Below are positions 10,612-21,541 of a DNA stretch of 64,000 nucleotides, in pieces. The DNA comes from Babylonia areolata (lineage: Eukaryota > Mollusca > Gastropoda > Neogastropoda > Buccinidae). The notes under the pieces are model-generated. The model was not told the DNA's origin. It saw only the letters and a program-made list of their open reading frames with translations, and did not search any database. The position numbers and the translations under genes were made by a program. The stretch is from positions 4,091,821 to 4,155,820 of the forward strand of contig NC_134903.1 in assembly GCF_041734735.1 (NCBI RefSeq), in the 5' to 3' direction. Every line of letters starts with the position of its first letter. The stretch's first letter is position 1.

Positions 10612-10630
10612 CTTGATACGACGAACTCAT
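10612..10630 (-). CDS. Gene 1 exon 1: 19-nt start exon (MSSSYQ)
   Basis: On the minus strand ATG-AGT-TCG-TCG-TAT-CAA-G is followed at once by a donor GTATGC. Joining it to the acceptor TTTTACAG at 9097 restores the frame MSSSYQ-DYGQYTTQDYSQYG, a seamless start to the Tyr/Gln repeat. This start is better than the ATG at 9120, which opens in the wrong frame, and better than reading through to 9163, which lacks the composition of the domain. The call rests on splice phase, composition and a clean donor; it has no transcript support. Confidence 0.75.
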
Positions 10631-10760
10631 TGTGATGTTCGATTTGTTCTTTCGTTTCGGTTCTGGTGCAATGTGTAGTAAGACGTTTCTTTTCTTTTGT
10701 CTACAAACAATAAACGGGGTAACGTGATGCCTGTCTAAGCGTCAGCCATCTTGTCAGTCA
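10631..10760 (-). promoter_or_regulatory. Probable 5' UTR and core promoter of gene 1, YY1-like site
   Basis: The sequence upstream of the start codon contains minus-strand AAGATGGCTGACGC at 10739-10752, close to the YY1 consensus AAGATGGC that often lies just downstream of the start of transcription in housekeeping genes. No TATA box is evident. The exact start cannot be placed. Confidence 0.4.
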
Positions 10761-12341
10761 CGGATTGTATTTCACTGGCATGCGAGATTTTTGTTTCGTT
10801 CGTGATTCTTCCGTTTTTGTGCATCATAGTACATATTTATGTAATGGAATGAAAATCTATTTATCTGATAGTTAAGAACAACTATGGTTATAATGCAGGT
10901 TCATTCTCCGATGTTCCTTTTTATCTTTTTACCCAATTCAAGTCAAATGTGCACATGAATTCCACTTTTCCGAAGTCGATATCAGATCAGACAAAGTTTA
11001 TCATCTCAGCAAGAGAGGGGTTTTGACAACATTACGAATGTGGACACAGTTGCCTCCTTAGGCCATTGGGCATTCCTTTTTCTTTCTTTTTTTCTTTTTC
11101 TTTTCCTTCTTCTTTTTGCCCATAGAGGTGTCAATGGAAAGACATTGCACATGTAGGCTACTGTTGCAAATGATTATTTACATGCACACAGTTCACTGTT
11201 CGTACATCTTCACACCCTTGATGGGTAATGTCCTATGAAAGCGTCGCGTGATGTCTCCTTGATTGATAAGATATTAATTTTTCTACTTAATGCTTCGATG
11301 GAGGGGGGGGGGGGGGTTGATGTGTGTCTGTATGTGTGTCAGTGTGTGTGTGTGCGTGTGTGTGCCACTGATCCATAAGAGCGTTTAAGTAAAACAGCAA
11401 CTCTTTTATTGCAACTATAGAACTAAATACTTTTCTGCTACTCTCTGCTCCTCACTCTATCTCTCTATCGCTGTGTCTGTCTAATGAAAAACAGATTTCA
11501 TTCAAGTTGTTTGTTGTCACTTTTTCTGAATCCAGACTACCGTGTGTCGTTGCTGACTGTGATGTCACTGTACCAGGTTTCAACATAATTCGTAAGACCC
11601 TTCATCCACGGACTTATAAATAGAATAGGTATAATAAGTTCGCGCCCTTCACTCCCCAAATTCCACAGACACTGACCCACAGAAATGAGACTGAGTCCAT
11701 TTCAAACTGAACACTTTAACGCATCTTCAAAAGGCCACCTAAGTTGTATGGCTTGCCAGGGAAAAAATAATATCATACGATAGTAGGATTTCTTTACAGA
11801 CACCCAGTTGAAAAGACAGATTGAAGTGATAAATTCTCGTTCATGGTGGACGCTGATGTTATTGGTGGTTCTGAAATCGGCGACCTGGGATTTAAACACA
11901 CTGTTTTGCTAAAATCAAAAACATCAGTGGACAGAACACTCAGTGATTATTTTTACAACACTGGTGTCCCAACTGATTTTCTCATGTGCCTACGTGTGTA
12001 ACTGCTACATCAAAGACCACAATTGACCATGTTGCACAGCAGAGGACGTGACGGCGGACTTCGCGCTGCAGACCGGATGAACCATCCGTGACAGCATGGC
12101 CTGGGGAACTTAACATGCCGAAGAAGAAGACCATATCTAATGTATCATACATGTGGCAGTACCACAGGCATAACACTGATTTCTCAGTGAAATCTGTGTT
12201 CCAGGTGCAGGTGACTTAGCCTTTCCCTGTGTGTCAGTATAACGTGGTCAATGACAAATGACACTATGACAAGTCAGTGTTTTATTGAGGGTAAACTGGA
12301 CAAATAAGCCGGCTAAAAGCTTCTTTACGCCATGCCGGCCC

Positions 12342-12373
<32 letters not shown>

Positions 12374-12760
12374 GAATGAATTAGGGAGGACTCGGAAAAA
12401 ATCGGTATGGACACGGAAGGAGAGGCTGATCCCCAACTGAGGCATGCAAAACTGAGCCTAGTTGCACATCACCTCAGTACCGGTCATTTTCCAATTTTAA
12501 CGAGGACCAATTTTTGACATTCCATCTAAATTCCCCTCTTCAGTGTAAAACTTGTGACGTTTACAACGTCACAGACCTAAAACATAGGCTGGCTGTCGCG
12601 ATGGCTATGATGAACACAGTGGACCATTTGATTCCCTCGGGGCAGACAGTGTGAAACATACGCCACAACCCAAACGGATGATATCCAGAAAATGAGTCGT
12701 CGCTGGTTTTCTGCATGATGAACTCGAAGCTGTTGGAAAAGAAAGAAGAACACTGACGCG

Positions 12761-12842
<82 letters not shown>

Positions 12843-13380
12843 GAACACGCTTTTCAGCGTGCAGCAAAAAACTTGAAAAAAAAAAAAAATAAAAATAAAA
12901 TAAAATAAATAAAAAGGGAAAAAAGAGCATTCTTTGAAGACTTCATCTCTTCGAAATGCAATACAAAATCCATATGAAAGCCATAAATCAGCTAACGAGC
13001 AAATTCTCTCCATCACAATATATAATCTTATATGCATGTTTCACCAGATAACGTCAACACACATTTCTCCATTATGAATATAAAAAGTACAAGAGAAACC
13101 TATCCCCAGTAACCGCACAAGGCTAAACAACTTTGAAAGTTGAAGCTATTCTGTGGTTTGAAAACATTACTGAGAAGCTTATCATACCACCAATGTCAGT
13201 AACGTACGGATGTAAAATGATACATTGAATCACATAAAACAGTCTCAGACTTGCTCAGTCGACCGGACTGATTGAAAAAAATATAAAGCCAACAACAGTA
13301 ATTACCGACACTCTGACATACATTTATAACTGGACACATAATTATTAAAAAGAAATTTTTTTTTTTTAAAGTTCCCGTCG
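10761..13380. other. Intergenic, no gene recognised
   Basis: Mostly unique AT-rich DNA. It holds a poly-G tract (11302-11315), a GT tract (about 11341-11365), a CA tract (12342-12372) and a longer CA tract at 12766-12840. Short open frames have no splice or family support. Confidence 0.6.
12759..12840. repeat. (GC)n(CA)n microsatellite
   Basis: A short alternating CG run (CGCGCGCGCGC) leads into about 38 CA dinucleotides. Alternating purine-pyrimidine tracts like this can adopt Z-DNA. Confidence 0.95.
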
Positions 13381-13394
13381 CAATTCAAACATGC

Positions 13395-13808
13395 GAATCC
13401 CGTCTGTCTCTCTGTCTGTCTGTATGTCTACCTATCTGTCTATCTCTGTCAGTCTGTCTGTCTGTCTGTCTGTATGTCTACCTATCTGTCTATCTCTGTC
13501 TGTCTTCTGTCAGTCTGTCTGTCTGTCTGTATGTCTACCTATCTGTCTATCTCTCTCTGTCTGTCTGTCTGTCTGTCTCTCTGTCTGTCTGTATGTCTAC
13601 CTATCTGTCTATCTCTGTCTGTCTTCTGTCAGTCTGTCTGTCTCTCTGTCTGTCTGTATGTCTACCTATCTGTCTATCTCTCTCTGTCTGTCTGTCTGTC
13701 TGTCTCTCTGTCTGTCTGTATGTCTACCTATCTGTCTATCTCTCTCTGACTTCTGTCAGTCTGTGACCGTCGGTGTGCCACGATGGGTGCCGCCGGCCTG
13801 TCTGTCTA

Positions 13809-13840
<32 letters not shown>

Positions 13841-13900
13841 AGTAGGCTATTTGTCTTAGTGTCTGCCTGTTAGTATGTCTCCCGCAGTGTCTGTGTCTGT
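13395..13900. repeat. TCTG/TCTA compound satellite with higher-order unit
   Basis: Runs of CTGTCTGT and ATGTCTACCTATCTGTCTAT alternate. The block from CTGTATGTCTACC to the next one recurs five to six times at about 70-110 base spacing, so this is a higher-order repeat rather than a plain tetranucleotide. Open frames through it are artefacts. Confidence 0.9.
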
Positions 13901-14088
13901 CTGCCTCTCTCTTTCTCCCTCCCTCTCACTGCAGATTCACGTCATCACATTTTTACAAAGGAGTTAATTGAGGAAGAAGGAAAAAATATGTGAAAGCAAC
14001 ATGTGAAAGCAAAAAAAATTCACATGATCATCATAACATCTGAACAAAATAAGAACTGAGGAGGAAAAAGGAAAAACTCACGGTGCGA

Positions 14089-14090
<2 letters not shown>

Positions 14091-14152
<62 letters not shown>
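14091..14152. repeat. GT microsatellite
   Basis: About 30 consecutive GT dinucleotides on the plus strand. Confidence 0.95.
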
Positions 14153-14469
14153 CGTGTGTCAGTGTATAAGTTGTAGTAGCCCTACAATGCCAGTCCACAC
14201 GGCAACTCATAAATTATTAATTAACAGTATTGTAGCTCGACTGTTCACTGACTGAACTCAACCGTCCACATCATTATAGCTACCATTGAAAGCGGACTTC
14301 ACCGTTGATGTGAACACAGCCTTCTCAGTTCAAGTCAGTTTTCACCGCTGTCTTAACTTATGAACATGTTCTGGCATATCCGGCCATTCATTTGTTGTGA
14401 TAAATGCAATACCAGGGTGTTCTGAACAGAATTGTGAAAGTAAGTGGTAAGGATTGTCAATGGGTGATG

Positions 14470-14834
14470 ACGGGTGCAATAGCCGAGTGGTCAAAGCGTT
14501 GGACTGTTAATCTGAGGGTCCCGGGTTCGAATTACGGTGACGGCGCGGCGCCTGGTGGGTAAAGGGTGGAGATCTTTACGATCTCCCAGGTCAACATATG
14601 TGCAGACCTGCTAGTGCCTTAACCCCCTTCGTGTGTTGCAAGCAGAAGATCAAATACGCACGTTAAAGATCCTGTAATCCATGTCAGCGTTCGGTGGGTT
14701 ATGGAAACAAGAACATACCCAGCATGCACACCCCCGAAAACGGAGTATGGCTGCCTACATGGCGGGGTAAAAATGGTCATACACGTAAAAGCCCACTCGT
14801 GTGCATACGAGTGAACGCAGAAGAAGAAGAAGAA
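14470..14834 (+). mobile_element. SINE family C, full length with target-site duplication
   Basis: A tRNA-derived head has an A box (TAGCCGAGTGGTCAAAGCG) and a B box (GGGTTCGAATTA), followed by a body with CTGGTGGGTAAAGGGTGGAG, GTCAACATATGTGCAGACC, AAACGGAGTATGGCTGCC and CCCACTCGTGTGCATACGAG, and a (GAA)n tail. The flanks GTCAATGGGTGATG (14456-14469) and GTCAGTGGGTGATG (14835-14848) are a 14-bp target-site duplication with one difference, so the copy is fairly young. Confidence 0.9.
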
Positions 14835-14975
14835 GTCAGTGGGTGATGTACCAGTGTGTCAGAGTAAAATGTGTAACGTATGAAGAACGATTGATGCAAA
14901 AAGCAAGACCGATGACTGCGGAGTGATGAAAGTCATGTCCTTTGCGGGATACGACGAGACCCTCCCGCCCAGTGG

Positions 14976-15257
14976 CAGTTTCAGTTTCAGTTTCAGTTTC
15001 AGTAGCTCAAGGAGGCGTCACTGCGTTCGGACAAATCCATATACGCTACACCACATCTGCCAAGCAGATGCCTGACCAGCAGCGTACTGAACCCAACGTG
15101 CTTAGTCAGGCCTCGAGAAAAAAAAGAAGAAAAAAAAAGGTAAATTAATAATAGATAAGGTTACATAAATAAATAAATAAATAATAATTATGATATATAA
15201 AAAAGGCAGTAGTAATGGTAATAATAAAAAAAAATAATAATAACAAATAAATAAATA
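14976..15257 (+). mobile_element. SINE-like family A, near full length
   Basis: It begins with three CAGTTT repeats, then GTAGCTCAAGGAGGCGTCAC and the shared body, ending in an AT-rich tail (AATAATAGATAAG, TTACATAAATAAATAAATA, ATATAAAAAAGG) that is also present in the copy at 22594. No tRNA-like promoter is obvious at its head. Confidence 0.8.
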
Positions 15258-15263
15258 CGGCGA

Positions 15264-15560
15264 TACAGATAGTCAGTCGTGTCCGACTATGACCACCAGA
15301 ACAGCAGAGGAGGCAACACGGCTGTCCGGACTATCTGGGCTACTGAGAATCTGATTCAGTACCGTGGAGATCGAGTGTCTTGCCCAACCGGGTTACACTG
15401 ACCCACTGACTCTCTGAGACTCGGGTTTTAGGACAGTCTGCAATGGGATGGTTCCCAAAGGCCAACTATTTAGTGGCCCCCAAGGCTGCAGCACTAAGAT
15501 GCAAAGTTGAATTTCTTTCACTAAATTTGAAGTTGATCGAGTTGTTCTTTGTGCTGAATT
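15264..15560 (-). repeat. Interspersed repeat family F, copy 2 (minus)
   Basis: Inverted relative to the copies at 9302 and 16899. It starts GATAGTCAGTCGTGTCCGAC and holds GAACAGCAGAGGAGGCAAC, GTGTCTTGCCCAA and GGTTCCCAAAGGCCAACTA. It is the most diverged of the three. Confidence 0.7.
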
Positions 15561-16224
15561 TGAAATTGAGTCGAGATGTTTCGCTGAATAGTTGGTCACG
15601 GCTGCAAAAATGACGATTAACTTTACTGTTGCAATTTTCTGGTTTTTTTTTATGACTCATCTAATTGTTCAGTACTATAAATTATTTTATCTAACCGTTT
15701 TGCCCTTTATATTTAACTGTTGTGTCTTAATTGTTGTTCAGTTATCCGGCATCCGTCAGTAACCGCAGGGCCCGCGCAACTGTCTCTAGATGGAAATTAC
15801 AATACAAGCTTAGTCTCTCTAGCGCCAGTTCGTTTCCCTTCTTGATTTTATTTAAAATTATCTTATCAAGTTCTTTCCGACTGTGAAGGTTTACCACAAT
15901 CTGTGATTGTCAACTTTATTTATCCGGTAACGAAAACATTGCGCGAGGTCAGAATACTTGGAGGTCAGAATGATAAGTGTGCATTGTAGATCCAACACGC
16001 GTTATTGTTATTCTTTCGATTATGTCTTAAGTTATACGCTATTAATCTCAGTGTTCACCTCGAAGTTAGATGTAATTATAGAAACGGAACGCACATAAAA
16101 AATCAGATAGATGCGAAACCGAAACTGAATATTTTGCAGGAAAAATCTTTTGTTCTGTTCTGAATCCACGCGCATAGTGAGGAGTTCGTGTTTTCTACTA
16201 CTCTCCAAAACAGACGTGTGGCCT
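15561..16224. other. Intergenic unique sequence
   Basis: AT-rich non-repetitive DNA without a gene signal that I can support. Confidence 0.55.
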
Positions 16225-16501
16225 TTAGGCGTGTGACCTGAGCCTGACCTCATAAAAAATGATCAACATTTGAGGAGTGTTCTCCCCTCCCGAAGCTGAA
16301 GTGGTTGATTGCGTAAGGTACGCGTGCAACTCGTCGATTTTGCGGTCCTTGCAAAACTTTCGAAGATTCTGTGTGTGTTGGTGTTGCAATTCACTGAACA
16401 GGGTGGGTGTTGACCAGAACTCAGTGACAAACAAGCTGCGAAAGGGCGGATCCGACAGTGCATCTGCTCGCATCTTTTCAGTGGAAACACGAACCTCGCA
16501 A
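16225..16501 (-). CDS. Possible orphan coding exon (last exon), unknown protein
   Basis: The minus strand shows a strong acceptor (a pyrimidine-rich tract ending CCTTTTCCCAG) directly before 16501, then an open frame of about 91 codons to a TAA at 16225. The protein looks globular rather than low-complexity: CEVRVSTEKMRADALSDPPF, later TEFWSTPTLFSELQHQ, NLRKFCKDRKIDELHAYLTQ. I do not recognise it. CpG is denser here than in the surroundings. An alternative reading is a non-coding first exon of the plus-strand arrestin gene, because a plus-strand donor AAG/GTAAGA lies at 16532-16540. Confidence 0.35.
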
Positions 16502-16566
16502 CTGGGAAAAGGAAGTAACAGTCCTTAAACTAAGGTAAGACTAACATTTTTGTTAGCCAGTACAAG

Positions 16567-16826
16567 GGTGCAATTTTAACATCCTAAATTATTGCACACA
16601 TTGGTTACATTTCCATGGTTTGTGGGATGAAAATGGAAAAAAACAAGATGATGACACGTTAGTTTAGTGACTGATTCCGCATCAGAATGGAGTAAAATAA
16701 TATACAAAATAAGAGTCGAAATCTAACTTAAAATTGGGTTGTATCTACTGATGGAAATATCGTTTCATACACGCAGAAAAATTGCCGGTATAATAGGTGC
16801 AATAATTTAGGATGCTAAAATTGGAC
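16567..16826. mobile_element. Possible MITE with 31-bp terminal inverted repeats
   Basis: GGTGCAATTTTAACATCC... (16567-16597) is the reverse complement, with two differences, of the block at 16796-16826 (GGTGCAATAATTTAGGATGC...). The interior is AT-rich and non-coding. No target-site duplication was identified, so the class is uncertain. Confidence 0.5.
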
Positions 16827-16898
16827 TTGTAAACAGAAAGTGAAAAATACCACCCGACCTCTTTGTAGTTATGTTTACTGTAGTGACATCTCACAGAT

Positions 16899-17241
16899 TG
16901 ACATAAGTTTACATTTGGGCCAACAGCAAAGTGAGAGCTATATTATCAATGGTTTCTCCAGTCAGTGGGAAACCATTTACAGCTTGGCCTTTTGTGAAGG
17001 ACTATGACTCTCAAACTTGGAGGAAAAATTGCACTGGCTCATAGTGCTGCAGCCTTGTGGGCTAGTTGGCGTTCTGGAACCATCCCAACGCCGACTGTCC
17101 TAAAACCCTCTTGGCCGAGAAAGTGGGGATGTACTTGGGCAAGACACTCTCCACCATAATCAAATTCTAGCCCAAATAGTCGGAACAGCAGTTGCCTCCT
17201 CTGCTGTTCTGATGGTCATAGTCGGACACGACTGACTATCA
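16899..17241 (+). repeat. Interspersed repeat family F, copy 3
   Basis: Nearly collinear with 9302-9642 from TGACATAAGTTTACA to CACGACTGACTATCAT. The two plus-strand copies define the likely full unit of about 340 bp. Confidence 0.75.
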
Positions 17242-17624
17242 TACATTGACATTCATTTGAATACTTTATAGAAGATGCCTTTTGTTGTTGCATTGATGCA
17301 CATTCAGTGTGCCATGCCCCTGGTATAATCATAATAATGTGAATGGTCCAGTGTGGACATACCAACATCCCAGGGGTGATATTAGTGCCTGTGGCCTGGT
17401 ATAATGTGAATGGTCCAGCATGAAGTGTGAACATGGAGCATTTGACACTGGCTGATCCAGAGGACTGGTAGCCTTGTGGAAACACATGAGTTACCTATAT
17501 CATTGGTAACTCATGTTGGCCCCCCACCACTCCCCCCCGCACCCCCCCCCCCCCCCCCCCCCGCACCACCTCCCTTGCCATTTCTCGTGGGTATGGTGTG
17601 GGCTTTTTCAGTGTAATTAAAAAT
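17242..17624. other. Spacer with local duplication and poly-C
   Basis: GGTATAAT...TGTGAATGGTCCAG occurs twice (17322-17352 and 17398-17419). A C-rich tract lies at 17519-17572. No gene signal is visible. Confidence 0.55.
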
Positions 17625-20560
17625 GTCAATAGTGTGTGTAGTTCAGGCATCTCTTTCAGTGTCAATAGTGTGTGTAGTTCAGGCATCTCTTTCAGTGTCA
17701 GTAGTGTGTGTAGTTCAGGCATCTCTTTCAGTGTCAATTGTGTGTGTAGTTCAGGCATCTCTTCAGTGTCAATAGTGTGTGTAGTTCAGGCATCTTTCAG
17801 TGTCAATAGTGTGTGTAGTTCAGGCATCTTTCAGTGTCAATTGTGTGTGTAGTTCAGGCATCTCTTTCAGTGTCAATAGTGTGTGTAGTTCAGGCATCTT
17901 TCAGTGTCAGTAGTGTGTGTAGTTCAGGCATCTCTTTCAGTGTCAGTAGTGTGTGTAGTTCAGGCATCTCTTTCAGTGTCAATAGTGTGTGTAGTTGAGA
18001 CATCTCTTTCAGTGTCAATAGTGTGTGTAGTTCAGGCATCTCTTTCAGTGTCAATAGTGTGTGTAGTTCAGGCATCTCTTTCAGTGTCAGTAGTGTGTGT
18101 AGTTCAGGCATCTCTTTCAGTGTCAATTGTGTGTGTAGTTCAGGCATCTCTTTCAGTGTCAATAGTGTGTGTAGTTCAGGCATCTCTTTCACTTTCAGTG
18201 TCAATAGTGTGTGTAGTTCAGGCATCTCTTTCACTTTCAGTGTCAATAGTGTGTGTAGTTCAGGCATCTCTTTCACTGTCAGTAGTGTGTGTAGTTCAGG
18301 CATCTCTTTCACTGTCAATAGTGTGTGTAGTTCAGGCATCTCTTTCAGTGTCAGTAGTGTGTGTAGTTCAGGCATCTCTTTCAGTGTCAATAGTGTGTGT
18401 AGTTCAGGCATCTCTTTCAGTGTCAATAGTGTGTGTAGTTCAGGCATCTCTTTCAGTGTCAGTAGTGTGTGTAGTTCAGGCATCTCTTTCAGTGTCAGTA
18501 GTGTGTGTAGTTCAGGCATCTCTTTCAGTGTCAATAGTGTGTGTAGTTCAGGCATCTCTTTCAGTGTCAATAGTGTGTGTAGTTCAGGCATCTCTTTCAG
18601 TGTCAATAGTGTGTGTAGTTCAGGCATCTCTTTCAGTGTCAATAGTGTGTGTAGTTAAGGCATCTCTTTCAGTGTCAATAGTGTGTGTAGTTAAGGCATC
18701 TCTTTCAGTGTCAATAGTGTGTGTAGTTGAGACATCTCTTTCAGTGTCAGTAGTGTGTGTAGTTAAGGCATCTCTTTCAGTGTCAATAGTGTGTGTAGTT
18801 GAGACATCTCTTTCAGTGTTAGTAGTGTGTGTAGTTGAGACATCTCTTTCAGTGTCAATAGTGTGTGTAGTTCAGGCATCTCTTTCAGTGTCAATAGTGT
18901 GTGTAGTTCAGGCATCTCTTTCAGTGTCAGTAGTGTGTGTAGTTGAGACATCTCTTTCAGTGTCAGTAGTGTGTGAAGTTCAGGCATCTCTTTCAGTGTC
19001 AATAGTGTGTGTAGTTCAGGCATCTCTTTCAGTGTCAATAGTGTGTGTAGTTCAGGCATCTTTCAGTGTCAGTAGTGTGTGTAGTTCAGGCATCTCTTTC
19101 AGTGTCAGTAGTGTGTGTAGTTCAGGCATCTCTTTCAGTGTCAGTAGTGTGTGTAGTTCAGGCATCTCTTTCAGTGTCAGTAGTGTGTGTAGTTCAGGCA
19201 TCTCTTTCAGTGTCAGTAGTGTGTGTAGTTCAGGCATCTCTTTCAGTGTCAATAGTGTGTGTAGTTCAGGCATCTCTTTCAGTGTCAGTAGTGTGTGTAG
19301 TTCAGGCATCTCTTTCAGTGTCAGTAGTGTGTGTAGTTCAGGCATCTCTTTCAGTGTCAATAGTGTGTGTAGTTCAGGCATCTCTTTCAGTGTCAGTAGT
19401 GTGTGTAGTTCAGGCATCTCTTTCAGTGTCAGTAGTGTGTGTAGTTCAGGCATCTCTTTCAGTGTCAATAGTGTGTGTAGTTCAGGCATCTCTTTCAGTG
19501 TCAATAGTGTGTGTAGTTAAGGCATCTCTTTCAGTGTCAATAGTGTGTGTAGTTCAGGCATCTCTTTCAGTGTCAGTAGTGTGTGTAGTTGAGACATCTC
19601 TTTCAGTGTCAGTAGTGTGTGTAGTTCAGGCATCTCTTTCAGTGTCAGTAGTGTGTGTAGTTCAGGCATCTCTTTCAGTGTCAATAGTGTGTGTAGTTCA
19701 GGCATCTCTTTCATTGTCAGTAGTGTGTGTATTTCAGGCATCTCTTTCAGTGTCAATAGTGTGTGTAGTTCAGGCATCTCTTTCAGTGTCAATAGTGTGT
19801 GTAGTTCAGGCATCTCTTTCAGTGTCAGTAGTGTGTGTAGTTCAGGCATCTCTTTCAGTGTCAGTAGTGTGTGTAGTTCAGGCATCTCTTTCAGTGTCAA
19901 TAGTGTGTGTAGTTCAGGCATCTCTTTCAGTGTCAATAGTGTGTGTAGTTCAGGCATCTTTCAGTGTCAGTAGTGTGTGTAGTTCAGACATCTCTTTCAG
20001 TGTCAATAGTGTGTGTAGTTCAGGCATCTCTTTCAGTGTCAGTAGTGTGTGTAGTTCAGACATCTCTTTCAGTGTCAATAGTGTGTGTAGTTCAGGCATC
20101 TCTTTCAGTGTCAGTAGTGTGTGTAGTTCAGGCATCTCTTTCAGTGTCAGTAGTGTGTGTAGTTCAGGCATCTCTTTCAGTGTCAGTAGTGTGTGTATTT
20201 CAGGCATCTCTTTCAGTGTCAGTAGTGTGTGTAGTTCAGGCATCTCTTTCAGTTTCAATAGTGTGTGTAGTTCAGGCATCTCTTTCAGTGTCAATAGTGT
20301 GTGTAGTTCAGGCATCTCTTTCAGTGTCAATAGTGTGTGTAGTTCAGGCATCTTTCAGTGTCAATAGTGTGTGTAGTTCAGGCATCTTTCAGTGTCAATA
20401 GTGTGTGTAGTTCAGGCATCTTTCAGTGTCAATAGTGTGTGTAGTTCAGGCATCTTTCAGTGTCAATAGTGTGTGTAGTTCAGGCATCTCTTTCAGTGTC
20501 AATAGTGTGTGAAGTTCAGGCATCTGTTTCAGTGTCAGTAGTGTGTGTAGTTCAGGCATC
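17625..20560. repeat. 36-bp minisatellite, about 80 copies
   Basis: The unit is TCTTTCAGTGTCAATAGTGT followed by GTGTAGTTCAGGCATC, 36 bp long, with 34-bp units that lack TC and some 42-bp units with an inserted CTTTCA. The main variable site is CAA/CAG after GTGT. Because 36 is a multiple of three, several frames on both strands stay open for hundreds of codons (minus: MPELHTLLTLKE; plus: VSIVCVVQASLS). Variation does not favour synonymous sites in any frame, so I do not call a gene. It ends only about 70 bases before the arrestin exon and is probably in its first intron or upstream region. Each unit contains CTCTTTCAG, a decoy splice acceptor. Confidence 0.95.
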
Positions 20561-20681
20561 TCCAGCTCCATTTTGTTTCTTTTTTTTTTTCTTCTCTTGT
20601 TGTTGTTGTTTCTTGTTTTTGTTTGAAGCAAACGCGGTGTAGAACAATTGATCGGTCCACCTCCTTTGAACTGAAAGTGAA

Positions 20682-20850
20682 ATGGAAACTTACAGACATG
20701 AGTCAGAAATGGTTGGTTGGCTGTCTGACAGAATGGGAAAGCTGAACATCTTTGAAATCACTCTGGCCAACTTCCAAGGCGTGTACTACGCTGGTCAGAA
20801 TGTGCAGGGTCACTGCACCATTGAGCTGACCGAGGAAATGTCCATGAGAG
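20682..20850 (+). CDS. Alpha-arrestin (ARRDC-type) N-terminal coding exon, partial gene
   Basis: The exon encodes the first beta strands of an arrestin_N domain: MGKLNIFEITLANFQGVYYA, then GQNVQGHCTIELTEEMSMRG. Alpha-arrestins are adaptors that link membrane proteins to NEDD4-family ubiquitin ligases and steer receptor trafficking. The first in-frame ATG is at 20682 (an in-frame TGA lies five codons before it). The ATG at 20733 matches the usual family start (MGKL) and may be the true start. A long pyrimidine tract ending in TTTGAAG at 20629 looks like the acceptor of this exon. The donor GTGGGT follows 20850 in phase 1 and joins precisely to the repeated exon edge at 23205-23757, giving MRG-VRLRFEGKSCVH. 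Later exons are not readable because of the corrupted block. Confidence 0.88.
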
Positions 20851-21363
20851 GTGGGTGCATGTGTGGTCCATGCTTATTTTAGTCTTGCAACCATACATAG
20901 TGCTGTGTCTTATTCATTCATGTAAATGAACAGTATTTGATTCCTCCAAGTCCATGTTGTCTTGTAACTGTGATTAACATTGTGTTGGTTGTTCCTACAG
21001 GTGTACATAACTCTTTTTATTTCCTTTCATTGCCTGAGAACTGCACCACTGTGGCAACTGATTATGTTTGAATGAGAAGCCAACCCTGTGTACATGGAAC
21101 TGCAAGGGAGTGAAAAACATTTCTTTTTGTTGAACTTGAAATGTATTATCTCAGATCCCATGATATGTGCAAAGAACAAAAGAAAGAAAAAAACAAGCAT
21201 GTCAGTCAGATAATGCTAATGAACAATAGCTTGTCCTAATCTGCATTCTTGATCATGCACCTGTGAAGTATCATCATGTCAACATGAATAGTTCGTGTGT
21301 GATGTGGCAGCAGTTGTCTATTGATTCTTACATTCAGAAGACATTCATTTCACCATTGGTGGG

Positions 21364-21365
<2 letters not shown>
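20851..21365. other. Arrestin intron, unique part
   Basis: AT-rich intron sequence after the donor; nothing recognised. Confidence 0.6.
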
Positions 21366-21416
<51 letters not shown>

Positions 21417-21485
21417 ATTTTTGTCTGATTTTCAACAACGCATGTTACATGCATAGCATATTAGAAGTATGTTGCAGGCAGATCA

Positions 21486-21541
<56 letters not shown>

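Noticed and set aside
14470-14545. A true tRNA gene
   Set aside because: A and B boxes are present, but the body continues as a repeated SINE with a GAA tail and target-site duplication, and no clean cloverleaf acceptor stem was found.
17890-20401. Long open frames in the 36-bp array (for example 538 residues of VCVVQASLS repeats)
   Set aside because: A 36-bp unit keeps any stop-free frame open; units vary without regard to codons and there is no start or splice context.
17625-20560. CRISPR-like look of regularly spaced repeats
   Set aside because: Units are directly tandem with no unique spacers, the genome is eukaryotic and no cas gene is present.
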